A stretch of DNA of 64,000 bases from Dactylonectria macrodidyma (lineage: Eukaryota; Ascomycota; Sordariomycetes; Hypocreales; Nectriaceae), in NCBI GenBank assembly GCA_020744425.1, contig JAGMUV010000014.1:1426001-1490000 (forward strand), in the 5' to 3' direction. Shown here one piece after another: positions 1 to 10,983 of this stretch. The notes under the pieces were generated by a model that ran no database searches, was not told where the DNA came from, and saw nothing but the letters and a program-made list of their open reading frames with translations. Position 1 is the stretch's first letter. Each line of letters opens with the position of its first letter. Position numbers and translations under genes: made by a program.

Positions 1-410
1 GGCTTTCTTGGTCCCGGTGCAGCCATAAGTCCGTGAACGGGGCGGGGCGGGACAAATGGGAATCGAGCATGTGAGACTATTGCAAGTGATGTACGTTCCT
101 TTTTAGTTCAGGTCGCACGGCTTGGTGGTCGAGTCGTAGCTTGTCTGCTTACTGCTGTTGGTGTTGTTGTTCTGGGTTGGCTTGTACTCTTTTGACCGCC
201 CAACTGTATGAGCGAGCATATCATAATCCACTATCCTCGACATCAGGTTGGATGATGCGGCAATAGTGCAACCACATGCCATATTCTTGAACGCCTGAAA
301 GCTAGAAATACTGCGCAACAGACGGTCTTCTCCAATGGAGGACTCAACATCGACTCACCTCTCTCACACCGAATCCTACAGAAAGCACACACACACACAC
401 ATTATCCAAC
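1..410. other. Left edge and 5' leader of the first gene
   Basis: No supported gene is seen in these 410 bases. A short AC-dinucleotide run lies about 15 bases before the ATG at 411, in a C/A-rich stretch typical of a fungal 5' untranslated leader. The short minus-strand frame at 103-318 has no recognisable motif. Confidence 0.5.
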
Positions 411-1794
411 ATGGCCATGCAATGCATTGACTCTCCTCTTTCCGGCCTTTGGGCACCCCAGAGCCATCTCAAGCACCTGTATTACGGAGCGGGATGCGTC
501 GAGAAGCACCTCATCAGCATCTTGCCCTCGTCGTCGTCAAAGGTCTTCATCATCACTGGCTCGTCTCTGTCGACTAAGACGCCGTTGATCCGGCGACTTG
601 AGGCTCTGCTGGGCGATTTCCACGCCGGAACCTATGACGGAATCAAGCAGCACGGCCAAGAAGACGGAGTCTACGAGGCCACAGAGCTTGTGATGAGCCG
701 TCTCGAGGTAGTGGACACTATCCTGTCTGTGGGCGGCGGCTCGCCCATCGACTCGGCCAAGACGGTCGTCTTCCGCATACACGAACAGAAGGGTAAGGAG
801 CTGGTTCATGTCACGATCCCGACGACGCTCAGCGCGGCGGAATGTACGGCGGGCGGGGGTTTCACCCGTCGCGATGGCACTAAGGCCGGGTTCATGGATC
901 CCTCGATGGGCATCGCGGCCATCCTCTACGACGCCACGTTTGCTCGGCTCACGCCCCCGCGGCTATGGCTTTCCACGGGCATGCGGGCGCTCGATCACGC
1001 AGTCGAGACAATGTACCATCCGAATGCCTCGGAGATGCCCTGGAAAGCCCTGGCGCTGTGGTCTGCCGCCGGGCTCGCCGAGGGTCTGCCGCAGGCCAAG
1101 ATGGTCCACGGATCCGACGACGATATTAGCTACAATGTCACCACTAAGCTGCAGCTCGCGGCCTTTGCCAGCTCGGGACTACGCGGTTCCAATTTTAGAG
1201 CCCCCATGGGTCTCTCTCATTCCCTGGGCCATGCCCTCGGAAGCCCGTACGGCATACCGCGTGAGTCAGATAGTCCATGTTTCCTTTGTACGCCCTGTCT
1301 CTGATTCCCCGTGAGCGTGGGCAATATTTCACCCTGCCTCCCCTTCCGCAAACAAGGCTGAGTTGTACCTGTTACCCTGTCACTCAGAGATAAGCCTGGA
1401 GCTGTTCTGTTCTACCTGCAACGACGAGGAACCTCACTATACACCGACATTTTGCTGACGAGACCGACTGAACCGTGTAGATGGTGAAACGAGCTGTCTC
1501 ACGCTGGCTCCTGTCATCCGTCACAAAGCAGAGAATAGCACAGTGGCCGCCACGCAGATTGCCCGCCTGCTGCCCGCCATGGGAGGTCAGCGGCGACACG
1601 GGAGTGACTTGGCTGACGCCCTGCAAGTCGCACAGCGTGTGGAGGATTTGGTCGTGGAGCTCGACCTCGCACAGCCAAACCTGAAGGCTCGAGGCGTCCA
1701 CAGAGACCAGGCCACTGTCATCGCCGCAAAAGTCTCTAAACAAGGGCAAGAGAGCCAGGACGAGATTCTCGGATTGGTCGAGGCACTGTTCTGA
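411..1794 (+). CDS. Maleylacetate reductase-like iron-type alcohol dehydrogenase
   Basis: Two exons (411-1260 and 1481-1794) flank a 220-nt GTGAGT...TAG intron and give 387 residues. The join restores the diagnostic HGETSCLTLAPVI motif: the His codon is split C|AT across the intron. This motif is the signature of maleylacetate reductases within the Fe-ADH superfamily. N-terminal landmarks also fit: a YYGAG segment near residue 25, the nucleotide-binding GGGSPIDSAK at about residues 108-117, and TIPTTLSAAE near residue 135. Family enzymes reduce maleylacetate to 3-oxoadipate with NAD(P)H, the last step of hydroxyquinol and resorcinol breakdown in the cytosol. No hydroxyquinol dioxygenase lies in the window, so the substrate is inferred from family only. 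The length is slightly above the usual ~355 residues, mostly in the N-terminus. Confidence 0.88.
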
Positions 1795-1818
1795 GCGTCG
1801 GGAGCCGAGACAAAGGGC

Positions 1819-1839
1819 CTGTCTGTCTGTCTGTCTGTC
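1819..1839. repeat. CTGT tetranucleotide microsatellite
   Basis: About five tandem CTGT units lie just after the stop codon of the maleylacetate reductase-like gene, in its presumed 3' untranslated region. No function is implied. Confidence 0.8.
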
Positions 1840-2960
1840 GGAGTGAGAGCCAATACGGCCTTATGGGCAAAGAGGTCAGAACTCTAAGCAGATGCAATAT
1901 CATGCGTGTATACGAACTATTGCATGGATGTCGAGTGGCTGAAAAACAACTGGCTCATCTGCAGATGACTTGCCGCCTCCCGACTCGCACTCGCATAATC
2001 TAGTGGAATTCTAACGTCGGGTATCGGCGCCTCATTTACCTTGATCTGCGTCATTGTTCGGAAGGTAGGGCGTTCATCTGGTTATCTTATTCGCTGCCAT
2101 GCCCTTCTCTCAAGGGCGCATGACGTGCCGACGTCTGGCCGCTCGACAAAGGATTCATACGAGGCATTGCATTTGCATTGCATCCATGATGTTATTCTGG
2201 CTAGTCCCACCAACGAGTAAACCGTGGCGGCCTCATCGTGCATGTGCATGCAATTAGGCTTCACGTTATGCTCGGCTGCAAGTCACCCGTGGTCACATCT
2301 CCCCGCAGCAAGTATTGCCAATTTAGCTTCCCGAGAAGCATTTAGGCTATCTGCAGGACAGTAGATCCGAAGAGCGTCGGTCCAAGAATGACGCCATGGC
2401 ACACAATACCCATCGAGGTGGCGTGGTCAAAGGGATTCGCTTGTGGGAGCCCTATGGGCGAACCTACATCCAGTTCAAGACTAGGCCCTCGCATCCTTGG
2501 ACAGATTCGTCCATGTGAAGCGAGGATTCTGTGTTTAGCTTGACATCAGCTTACCTCGTTCCTTGCGGCGGGTCGGTCCGCTGCTGTTACCTGGACATAA
2601 GGTCAACGCCACTTGCTGACGTTTGTGAGCCAAACGGTAATGTGGCTGATCCGGAGATATCGGTTGCCTGTCTGGGGCATGACTCGAACCTAGATCTAAC
2701 GAACAGCGGCCCGTAATTACGGCTTCTTGAATGGAGTTGAAATAAACTCTGACTAGAGATTGACACTGGCGTCTTGGACATTCGGAGTGGCTGATATCCG
2801 TGGACGAACAAGGCAATAAACTAGGCACGAAATAGAGACTAACAGATGATACTCCATATCGGTTTAGTTGATATTGCTAAGAAAGTTTATCCAGTGTAGA
2901 CTATCTGAGGCAATCAACATGTGTGGCTTTGAGGCGTGCATGCTCAACAACACCCCTGGA
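1840..2960. other. Intergenic region without a supported gene
   Basis: This is a 1.1-kb gap between the maleylacetate reductase-like gene (plus) and the EthD gene (minus), which converge here. Only short frames without motifs occur. A minus-strand tRNA-like T-loop at about 2680-2690 does not fold and is listed under rejected observations. Confidence 0.5.
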
Positions 2961-3431
2961 CTAGACAGCTTCGCCATCCGCCACATGGAACTCGAACCAG
3001 CCCGTCACAAACTTGGTCCTGGTCGAGTCGGCGAAGACATCGTGATCCGGGTTCACCACCAACTTGTACTTTTCTTCATTCTTGACTTTGACATAGTCCT
3101 CAATGTCCCGAAAGACAATCTGCACAATGCAGTCACAATCCTCAGTCTTTTTAGACGAGATGCCGGGGAAAATGTTGTTGAGAAGCGATCTCCCCTCAGT
3201 GGAGTTGTGTTGCTTCGAGGGCTTAGCACTTTGCACACTGGGCCATGATTCGGCAATGCTGGGCCGTGAACTCACCATATGATACGACACAATCCTGTTC
3301 TTGATGAGAAGGTCCTTTAGGTGGTTGGCATGTGTCTGGCTGACATAGTTGTGGTAAAAGTCCTCGTCCATGCCGGGCTTCCTGTACCCGAAGATGGTAA
3401 CGGCAAACAGCTTCTCGGTTCTGATAGACAT
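2961..3431 (-). CDS. EthD-domain protein next to the polyketide synthase
   Basis: Two exons (3276-3431 and 2961-3212) flank a 63-nt GTGAGT...AAG intron at 3213-3275 and give 135 residues. The protein is one EthD-like ferredoxin-fold (dimeric alpha-beta barrel) domain. Its landmarks are an N-terminal strand with FGYRKPGMDEDFYHNY, a DCDCIVQIVFRD strand, and a C-terminal NPDHDVFAD...GWFEF segment. Fungal EthD proteins often sit beside non-reducing polyketide synthases and are thought to act on the nascent aromatic product. The start was put at the ATG at 3431 because the EthD fold begins directly after it; an in-frame upstream ATG at 3518 would add 29 unrelated residues. The gene is divergent from the synthase with 528 bp between start codons, so co-regulation is likely. 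The exact reaction is unknown. Confidence 0.82.
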   Translation of the reverse strand: MSIRTEKLFAVTIFGYRKPGMDEDFYHNYVSQTHANHLKDLLIKNRIVSYHMVSSRPSIAESWPSVQSAKPSKQHNSTEGRSLLNNIFPGISSKKTEDCDCIVQIVFRDIEDYVKVKNEEKYKLVVNPDHDVFADSTRTKFVTGWFEFHVADGEAV

Positions 3432-3959
3432 GGTTGCGGATAGCATAGACTTGTGATGCTTGTTGATTACGAGCGACAACTTTTTGAAGGTAATGAACGA
3501 GGAAAGCCTATCTATCATGCGCTAGACCTATCTTTTATCTTCACTATGTCCGGGGACGCCGGTGCCCTAACTCCCCATGCCAATCAACATTTTGCAACAA
3601 GATGCCTCTCGACATCGAAGACTTCGGACAATTACAACCGGGGGGCGAGTCGGGCGCCGAGCACCGCCTCTCGCCGCTTCCGATGTAGATGCAACCGGGT
3701 GCGCGCATAGAGCCCAGGGCAAGGCATCACTATGGGCAACGGTCCTCCCCATAGCCTCAATCAAGCTGACAGTAAGCATGGATGAACGGTGATGCTTGTC
3801 GAATTTCGGAGACTGTGCGCAATAGCGTGCTGTATGCCAAGATTAGACTTTGAGAGGAGAGGAAGAGAACGGCCGACGGGGCCTGTGGGAAGAACCATAT
3901 AGTCCGTTGGTTCGGCAGGTAGCCGGCCCTGCTCTTGCTTTTTCCTGCCGCATCCCGAC
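3432..3959. promoter_or_regulatory. Shared divergent promoter of EthD and PKS genes
   Basis: This 528-bp interval separates the two divergent start codons (EthD at 3431, PKS at 3960). It holds no conserved frame, and both genes must take their proximal promoter from it. I see no unmistakable TATA box. Its role is inferred from gene arrangement only. Confidence 0.5.
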
Positions 3960-6900
3960 ATGCATTCTTCTGAAACCAAGATGAGATCCTGCAGAGTGAT
4001 CCTGTTCGGGGATTTGTCCGTTGCATTCGAGGACAATCTCCGGGCGCTCCTGCACGTCCGAGACAACCCTCTGCTGTCTTCGTTCCTCGAGCAGGTTGGT
4101 GCCAGGATCCGAGACGAGATCGGCGGTCTCGGTACCCAAAGGCAACTCCTATTTCCTCACTTCACGACGCTCATCGACCTTGTTTCTAAACTGGGCGAGA
4201 CGGAGGGTACACATGTCCTCAGGTTCTGTCTTTTGTCTATTTGTCAAGTCGGGCAGTTTCTTGAGTATGCTCATCTATCCCTTCAAGCTAGATACATACC
4301 CTAACATTCATCTAGTTACTTCAGTCGGAATGGCCGACAGTATCCAACACCGCAAGACACATATTGCCTTGGCATATGCGCAGGATCCTTTGCTGCAGCC
4401 GCCATCAGCTGTTCTCGATCACTTACTGAGCTGATCGATACAGCTATTAAAGCGGTGATCGTTGCCTTTCGAACGTCGCTTTGTTCTTTGATTATTGGTA
4501 ATGATATTAGTAATGAGAAAACCCTTCAGACCTGGTCTGCTGTTGTGTCTGGAGACACGACCAGCTTGCAGCAGAAGATCCAAGACTACGCATTTTCAGA
4601 GGTGAGTATCTATCCAGCGCGATGCCATCTTCGAGCACTAACATCCACAGCATCTCCATCAACCATGGATACCATACATCAGCGCAGTCACTCCTCCTCA
4701 CCTCACCCTCACGGGTCCGCCCAGTTCGCTCTCAGCTTTTATCTCTGCGACGAAACTTATAAGCCACAAGCTGAACGTCAACTCACCGTATCATGCCGCC
4801 CACCTTTTCGACGACCTTGCGGTGGAGAAGATCGTCGACAGTCAATCTTGGGACCATCTCGAAGCCAAAACTGGATTCTTAACAACGTTGTCCCCCTCAA
4901 CTGGTCAGCTCGACACTACGGGCAACTTTGGCACACTGTTGAGATCTGCAGTTCAGGACAGTTTGCGTGAGCAAATCCGATGGGACCGCATTATACCCAC
5001 CATCACCGAGTTATTCCTCTCCAATGACCTCCAGCACTGCAACCTCATTCCCGTTAGTACCAATGCGGCTCAACTCTTATCTAGTGCCTTGTGCCGCGCA
5101 AACATTGAAGTGCAGGTGGAAGAATTTTTTTTACCTTCCAAAGAGTCTCCTCCCCAACATGGCCACTTCTCAGACTCCAAGATTGCAATCATCGGATACT
5201 CTGGCAGGTTCCCCGAGTCTGCATCCAACGAAGAGTTCTGGGATTTGTTGAAGGCAGGCAGGGATGTGCATCGCGAAGTTCCCGAAGACCGCTTCAATTG
5301 GAGGACTCATTACGATCCGACCGGGAAGACAAAAAATACCAGTCGCGTAAAGTATGGATGCTGGATTAAGGAACCCGGGGTCTTTGATGCCCGCTTCTTC
5401 AATATTTCTCCACGAGAGGCGGAGAATACGGACCCTGCTCAGAGACTTGCCATCACAACAGTCTATGAAGCAATGGAAATGGCTGGCATGGTGCCTAACC
5501 GAACGCCATCTACCCAGCAAGACCGCATTGGCGTCTTCTTTGGCACCACAAGTGACGACTGGAGAGAGGTCAACAGTGGCCAAGACGTGGACACTTATTT
5601 CATCCCTGGTGGGAATCGAGCCTTTGTACCTGGAAGAATCAGGTGAGTGGGTGCCTTTGATACGGGGAATCGACGCTAACACTGCTATTCAGCTACTTTT
5701 TCCGATTTTCTGGTCCAAGTCTGAGTATGGACACGGCTTGTTCTTCTAGTTCCGCCGCTATCCAGACTGCCTGCGCCTACCTTTGGAGAGGGGAATGCGA
5801 CACGGCCGTGGCGGGTGGCACTAATATCCTCACCAACCCAGACAACTTTGTGGGACTAGACAGAGGCCATTTCTTGTCTACTACGGGCAAGTATGGGGTG
5901 ATTCCAAGGTGAATAAGACTGACAGAAATTTTAGGTAATTGCAACGCGTTTGACGATGGGGCTAGTGGCTACTGTAGAGCAGACGCAGTTGGGTCTGTCA
6001 TTCTCAAACGACTTGAGGATGCTGAAAGGGACAATGATCCTATATTTGGCATCATCTCTGGGGCAACTACAAATCACTGCGGCCAGACAGACAGCATCAC
6101 ACGGCCTCATGAAGGTGATCAGACTTCAGTATTCAAGCGCATCATTCGACATGCTGGCGTCAACGCCCTAGACATCAGCTATGTTGAGATGCACGGCACA
6201 GGAACTCAAGCTGGCGACGCAACAGAAATGAACTCGGTGCTCTCCGTGTTTGTGCCTGAGCGTCAGCGAATGCCAAACCACCCTCTCTATCTTGGCTCAG
6301 CAAAGGCAAACATAGGACACTCTGAATCTGCGTCTGGCGTGTCGTCGCTCATCAAAGTCCTCATGATGATGAAACATAGTGAGATTCCGCCGCACTGTGG
6401 CATCAAGACCAAGATTAACCACAACTACCCCCTCAACTTGAAAGAGAGAAACGTCAACATTGCCTTTAAGCCGACGCCGTGGTTGCGAGAGGATACGCCG
6501 TGCGGCAAGCGGTTTGCGTTCCTGAACAACTTCAGCGCCGCAGGGGGGAACACGGCGGTTCTTCTGGAAGATGCTCCTCTTCGAGACGCTGAGCCACTCA
6601 ACGATCCTCGGACCTTTCATCTTGTCACAGTGTCTTCGAAGACTGCAAAGTCACTTAAAGGCAATATAGAATCTCTCATCACTCACTTAGAGGCTCATAC
6701 AGAGATTTCAGCTTCTGACCTGTCCTACACAACTACTGCAAGGCGGACACAGCACCCATATCGAGTTGTTGCTATCGGAACTGATGCATCCTCTATTGCC
6801 GAATCTTTGAGATCGAAATTGGCTACGATTGAGCCAAAGACAATTCCACCAGCTGCGAGGGTCCCAAATGTGGCATTCATGTTCACTGGGCAAGGGTCGT

Positions 6901-9900
6901 TCTATTGTGGGCTCGGTAAGGAATTGTATAGGCTTTTGTCCTCTTTCAGGGAAGACATTGATCGATTCAACAACATTTCCCTACAACATCAGTTCCCAAG
7001 CATTCTGGATGTCATTCAGAACAGTGAGTTGGCAGATACCCAAGACCCTGTCGTCACGCAACTTGCAATCGCCTGCACGCAGATGGCACTGAGCCGACTG
7101 TGGGTGTCATGGGGAGTCAAACCCAGCCTTACGATCGGACACAGTCTTGGAGAATATGCTGCGCTCTTTGCTGCGGATGTCTTATCGGCCAACGATACTA
7201 TTTTTTTGGTCGGCACTCGAGCCCAATTGCTGAAGAAGCACTGCAAGCCCGGCACGCACTCTATGCTTGCTGTCAAAGCCCTCGTGGACCAAGTAAACCC
7301 GTTGATTGCGAACTTCGACAGTGACATCGCGTGCATAAATCAGCCGACTGGGACTGTCGTGAGCGGGCCAGTGGAGGATATTGAGCGCCTCAAAGACATA
7401 TTCGAGGATGCTGGACACAAGACCACCTTTCTTGGCGTGCCTTTCGCCTTTCATTCATCACAGGTGGGTCCGATACTGGAGGAATTTGAATCCGCAACAC
7501 GGCAGGTGAAGTTTCGAACTCCATCAGTTCCTTATGTCTCGCCCTTGCTTTGCGAGGTCCTGTCTGAGAAAAACCCCGTGGATCATTCGTACCTGGTCAA
7601 GGCATGTCGACAAGTCGTCAACTTTCAAGGTGCTCTCGAAGAGGCGACCACAGCTGGTATTGTCACTGATAAGACCATATGGCTCGAGATCGGATCGCAC
7701 CCTGCTTGTTCGGGGATGGTGAAGGGGACATTGGGTAGCAAATCCAACACGGCGGCGACTTTGCGCAAAGACACCGACACGTGGAGGGTTTTAACCACAA
7801 CTCTCGAGATGCTTTACCTCAGTGGCATTGAGATAGATTGGAATGAGTACCACAGAGACTTTGAGCAATTCAACAGCGTTGTGGAACTTCCACGGTACAG
7901 CTGGGATCTGAAGAACTATTGGATCATGTACCGCAACGACTTTTGCTTGACCAAGGGCGAGGGGACACAGCCGGTTCAGCATACGCCCATCAAAGCGTCC
8001 CCAGCTTACAAGTATATCTCTCCGTCTCTGCAGCGGGTCATTGAAGAATCGCACGAAAATGGCCAATCGGCTCTCCTGGTTGAGTCAGACGTCCACGACA
8101 GCAGACTTTCGCCAATATTTACTGGCCACAGAGTGAATGGGGCGGAATTATGTCCCTCGGTACGCATTTGAGCCCAAGAATTACTATTCAGATGTGCAAC
8201 TAACACGGAGCTAGTCATTGTGGGGAGACATTGCGTTGAATATCACCACTTACTTGATGGAGCAGCAATCAATGCCCACGGAGGACATGGGGATGGATGT
8301 ATGCTGCATGCGGATCCAGAAACCGTTGGTACTCAACGTCAACATGCAAACACAACGATTCAGAATCTCGGCTGTCGCCAACTGGGCTGAGAACTGTGTC
8401 AAGGTTGCCATCTTCAGCGTCAACGACCAAGGTTCCAAGCTTATAGACCACGCAACATGCAGTGTTGAGCTGGTGCCGGTGCAAACTTGGACGAAGGAGT
8501 GGAACCGAAGCGCGTATCTCGTTCTAAGCAGAATTGAGGACCTACGCCGCGCGGCTAACGAGGGAAATACCCACCGCTTGAAGAAAGACATCGTCTACAG
8601 GCTTTTTTCCAACATTGTTGACTATAGCCCTCAGTATCAAGGCATGCGGGAAGTCATCATGGACAGCAAACAGCTCGAAGCAGTGTCGACGGTGCAGTTC
8701 CAGGTCGATGATCAAGGATTCTACTTCAACCCCCAATGGATGGACAGTGTGGGCGGGGTTGCTGGCTTCATCATGAATGGCAACGACAGCCCACACCCCA
8801 AGGCAGAAGTGTTCATCAACCATGGATGGGACAACATGAAATGCACCGCCAGACTACAACAGGGTAAGACTTATCACTGCTATAACAGGATGCAGCTGTT
8901 CGAAGGTGCCTGGTATACAGGCGACACGTACATTTTCGACGGGGGTGAGATTGTTGCTATCATCCAACAAATCAAGGTGAGCGAGTTATCCCTGAATCTC
9001 CAAGACTCTGAACTAATTTAATTAGTTTCTGGGTGTTTTACGCAAAGCCTTGGATGGCTTGCGCCCGGTCGGTCCCAGTGTAGCTCAAAGAACCACGACA
9101 GCAAGTACTACAACCGCATCAACGAAACCGGGGCAGCCAACAGCACGACCGACGAAAGAGACCAATGTTCCACCACCCAAATTGTTGAATCCAGTCCTGG
9201 AAGCTTCGGGGAGAGTCTGGCTCGCCATTATTGTCATCATTGCCGAGGAAGTTTGCCTTGACATCAAGGATCTGAATCCCGACACCGAGTTCGCTGACTT
9301 GGGTCTGGACTCTCTCCTCTCGTTGACAATCACTAGCCGCATACGCGAAGAGTTAGATCTGGACCTTCCATCATCGATATTCGTGGAGTGCCCCACAGTA
9401 AAGGATCTTCAGAAACTTCACGGAAACAGCGGTGGCGAGCTGTCTGTCACCAACACCGATTGTTCCAGCACGGGAAGAGAGACGGGCACTTCGACGCCAG
9501 ATACGTCCCTCACATCTGAGAGAGGAAATCTGGATTACATCCAGATATTGCGGTCCGTCATTTCTGAAGAGACCGGTATCAAGGAAAAAGACCTTTCTCC
9601 AACTACTCGTCTTGATGAAATTGGCGTCGACTCGCTTCTCGCCCTCACGACCATGGGAAGACTGAGTGAGACATTGGAAATGGAGCTACCATCATCCCTC
9701 TTTTCCGAAAGCGAGACTTTGCTCGAGGTGGAAGAGGGAATCACTGCAGCCTTGGGTGTCGACGTGAAGCCGTTTGCACCTTTCACAGCACCGGTGATCC
9801 AGCAACCAAGAATCTCAGAAGATGCAGTTGTGCGAAACGAACCACACTCAACGTCAGTGTTGCTTCAAGGTTCCCCAAAGACGGCCGCCTCTGTTGTCTT

Positions 9901-10639
9901 TATGTTTCCTGATGGCTCAGGCTCGGCGTCCTCTTATGCTACGTTGTCAAGAATGGGGCCGAACGTGGCAGTGTACGGTCTCAATTGCCCTTGGCGTACT
10001 ACTCCCCAAGAGATGGCTCGATCCAAATGCAGCCTCAGCCAACTCTCAGCGAAGTTTATCAATGAACTTCAACGACGACAGCCAAAGGGACCTTACCATC
10101 TGGGGGGATGGAGCGCTGGAGGTATCTGTGCCTTTGAAGCCGCTAGGCAACTTGTCGCAGGTGGGGAGGTTGTGGAATCCCTCATCCTGTTCGACTCCCC
10201 CAACCCAATCGGCCTACAAAACCCACCTGCACGCATGTACGATTTTTTCCAGCAGTTGGGCATCTTTGGCACAGGTGCAGGGATCCCGAACTGGCTGCGC
10301 CCGCACTTTGACGCCTTCATCGGCATGCTGGATGACTACGAGCCGGTCCCATGGCCACAGACCCTGGGTCAGGCCCCAAAGACGCTCATGGTGTATGCTG
10401 CAGACGGCGTTTGCAAAGATCCCAATGGCCCGAGACCGGAGATCCGACCTGACGATCCGCGAGAGATGATTTGGCTGATCAACAATCGCACCGATTTCAC
10501 GGCTGATGGCTGGGCATCGCTCATTGGACGAGATAGGCTGAGGGTTGAGGTTCTTGAAGGTGTCCATCACTTCAGCATGATGGAACCCGGGCCTCAGATG
10601 GACAAGATGGGTGAGCATATGAGAGATTTTTTGGCCTGA
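3960..10639 (+). CDS. Non-reducing polyketide synthase, SAT-KS-MAT-PT-ACP-ACP-TE
   Basis: Seven exons (3960-4264, 4316-4601, 4651-5642, 5693-5886, 5935-8159, 8215-8976, 9026-10639) encode 2125 residues. Domains in order: starter-unit acyltransferase, about 10-350, with Cys123 in GICAGS and His245 in PYHAAH; ketosynthase, about 374-800, with Cys544 in DTACSSS, His679 in HGTGTQ and His721 in NIGHSES; malonyl transferase, about 905-1220, with Ser996 in GHSLGEYA; product template, about 1285-1590, with His1324 in GHRVNG and Asp1511 in WMDSVGG; two acyl carrier domains with phosphopantetheine serines near 1684 and 1791; and a C-terminal thioesterase/Claisen cyclase with Ser1951 in GWSAGG and a distal His near 2103. 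All catalytic residues are present. The layout matches wA/melanin-type synthases making aromatic polyketides such as pigments. The neighbouring EthD gene suggests a pigment-type cluster. The product is not predictable here. The fourth intron has a GC donor. Confidence 0.95.
5887..5934 (+). other. GC-AG intron inside the ketosynthase domain
   Basis: The donor is GCAAGT and the acceptor TTTTAG (48 nt). Using it joins ...STTG to NCNAFDDG in the conserved ketosynthase sequence. The only nearby GT donor (5891) and the one at 5911 both lead to an in-frame stop or a wrong frame after the acceptor. Confidence 0.85.
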
Positions 10640-10983
10640 TGTATGCTGTTTGATCGGGGAAGATGTTCAGACTCATATTGTAAGAAGTGAGGGGCTATAC
10701 TCCATCATTCTCTTGAACTGCCAGGCTTGGTTATGTTTTTCTTTATCAGATTTGGGTTTGCATAGAGTTGTTGATTGGGTCCATTGGATGGGGAAGAAAT
10801 GAGAAGACACGGCCACAAGACTGTATTGCCTATGGAAGATGTTGAATTTAGAATGAGGGTCACAATCTGTTTATTACTTCAAGTCATCGTCCTTCGCGTG
10901 CTCATTTCATCATTCGCCGCAAAGTATTAGTCACTCACCTAGTCTTTTCTTCATTCTGATGGTGCTCTCGCAGCATTCCCCAC

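Noticed and set aside
2670..2745. Minus-strand tRNA-like T-loop (GGTTCGAGTC)
   Set aside because: The flanking T-stem does not pair at two of five positions, and no convincing D-arm, anticodon arm or acceptor stem is found. At most it is a tRNA-derived relic.
5891..5934. GT donor at 5891 as an alternative for the ketosynthase intron
   Set aside because: Joining from it gives AAG followed by a TAA stop. The GC donor four bases earlier keeps the conserved ketosynthase sequence.
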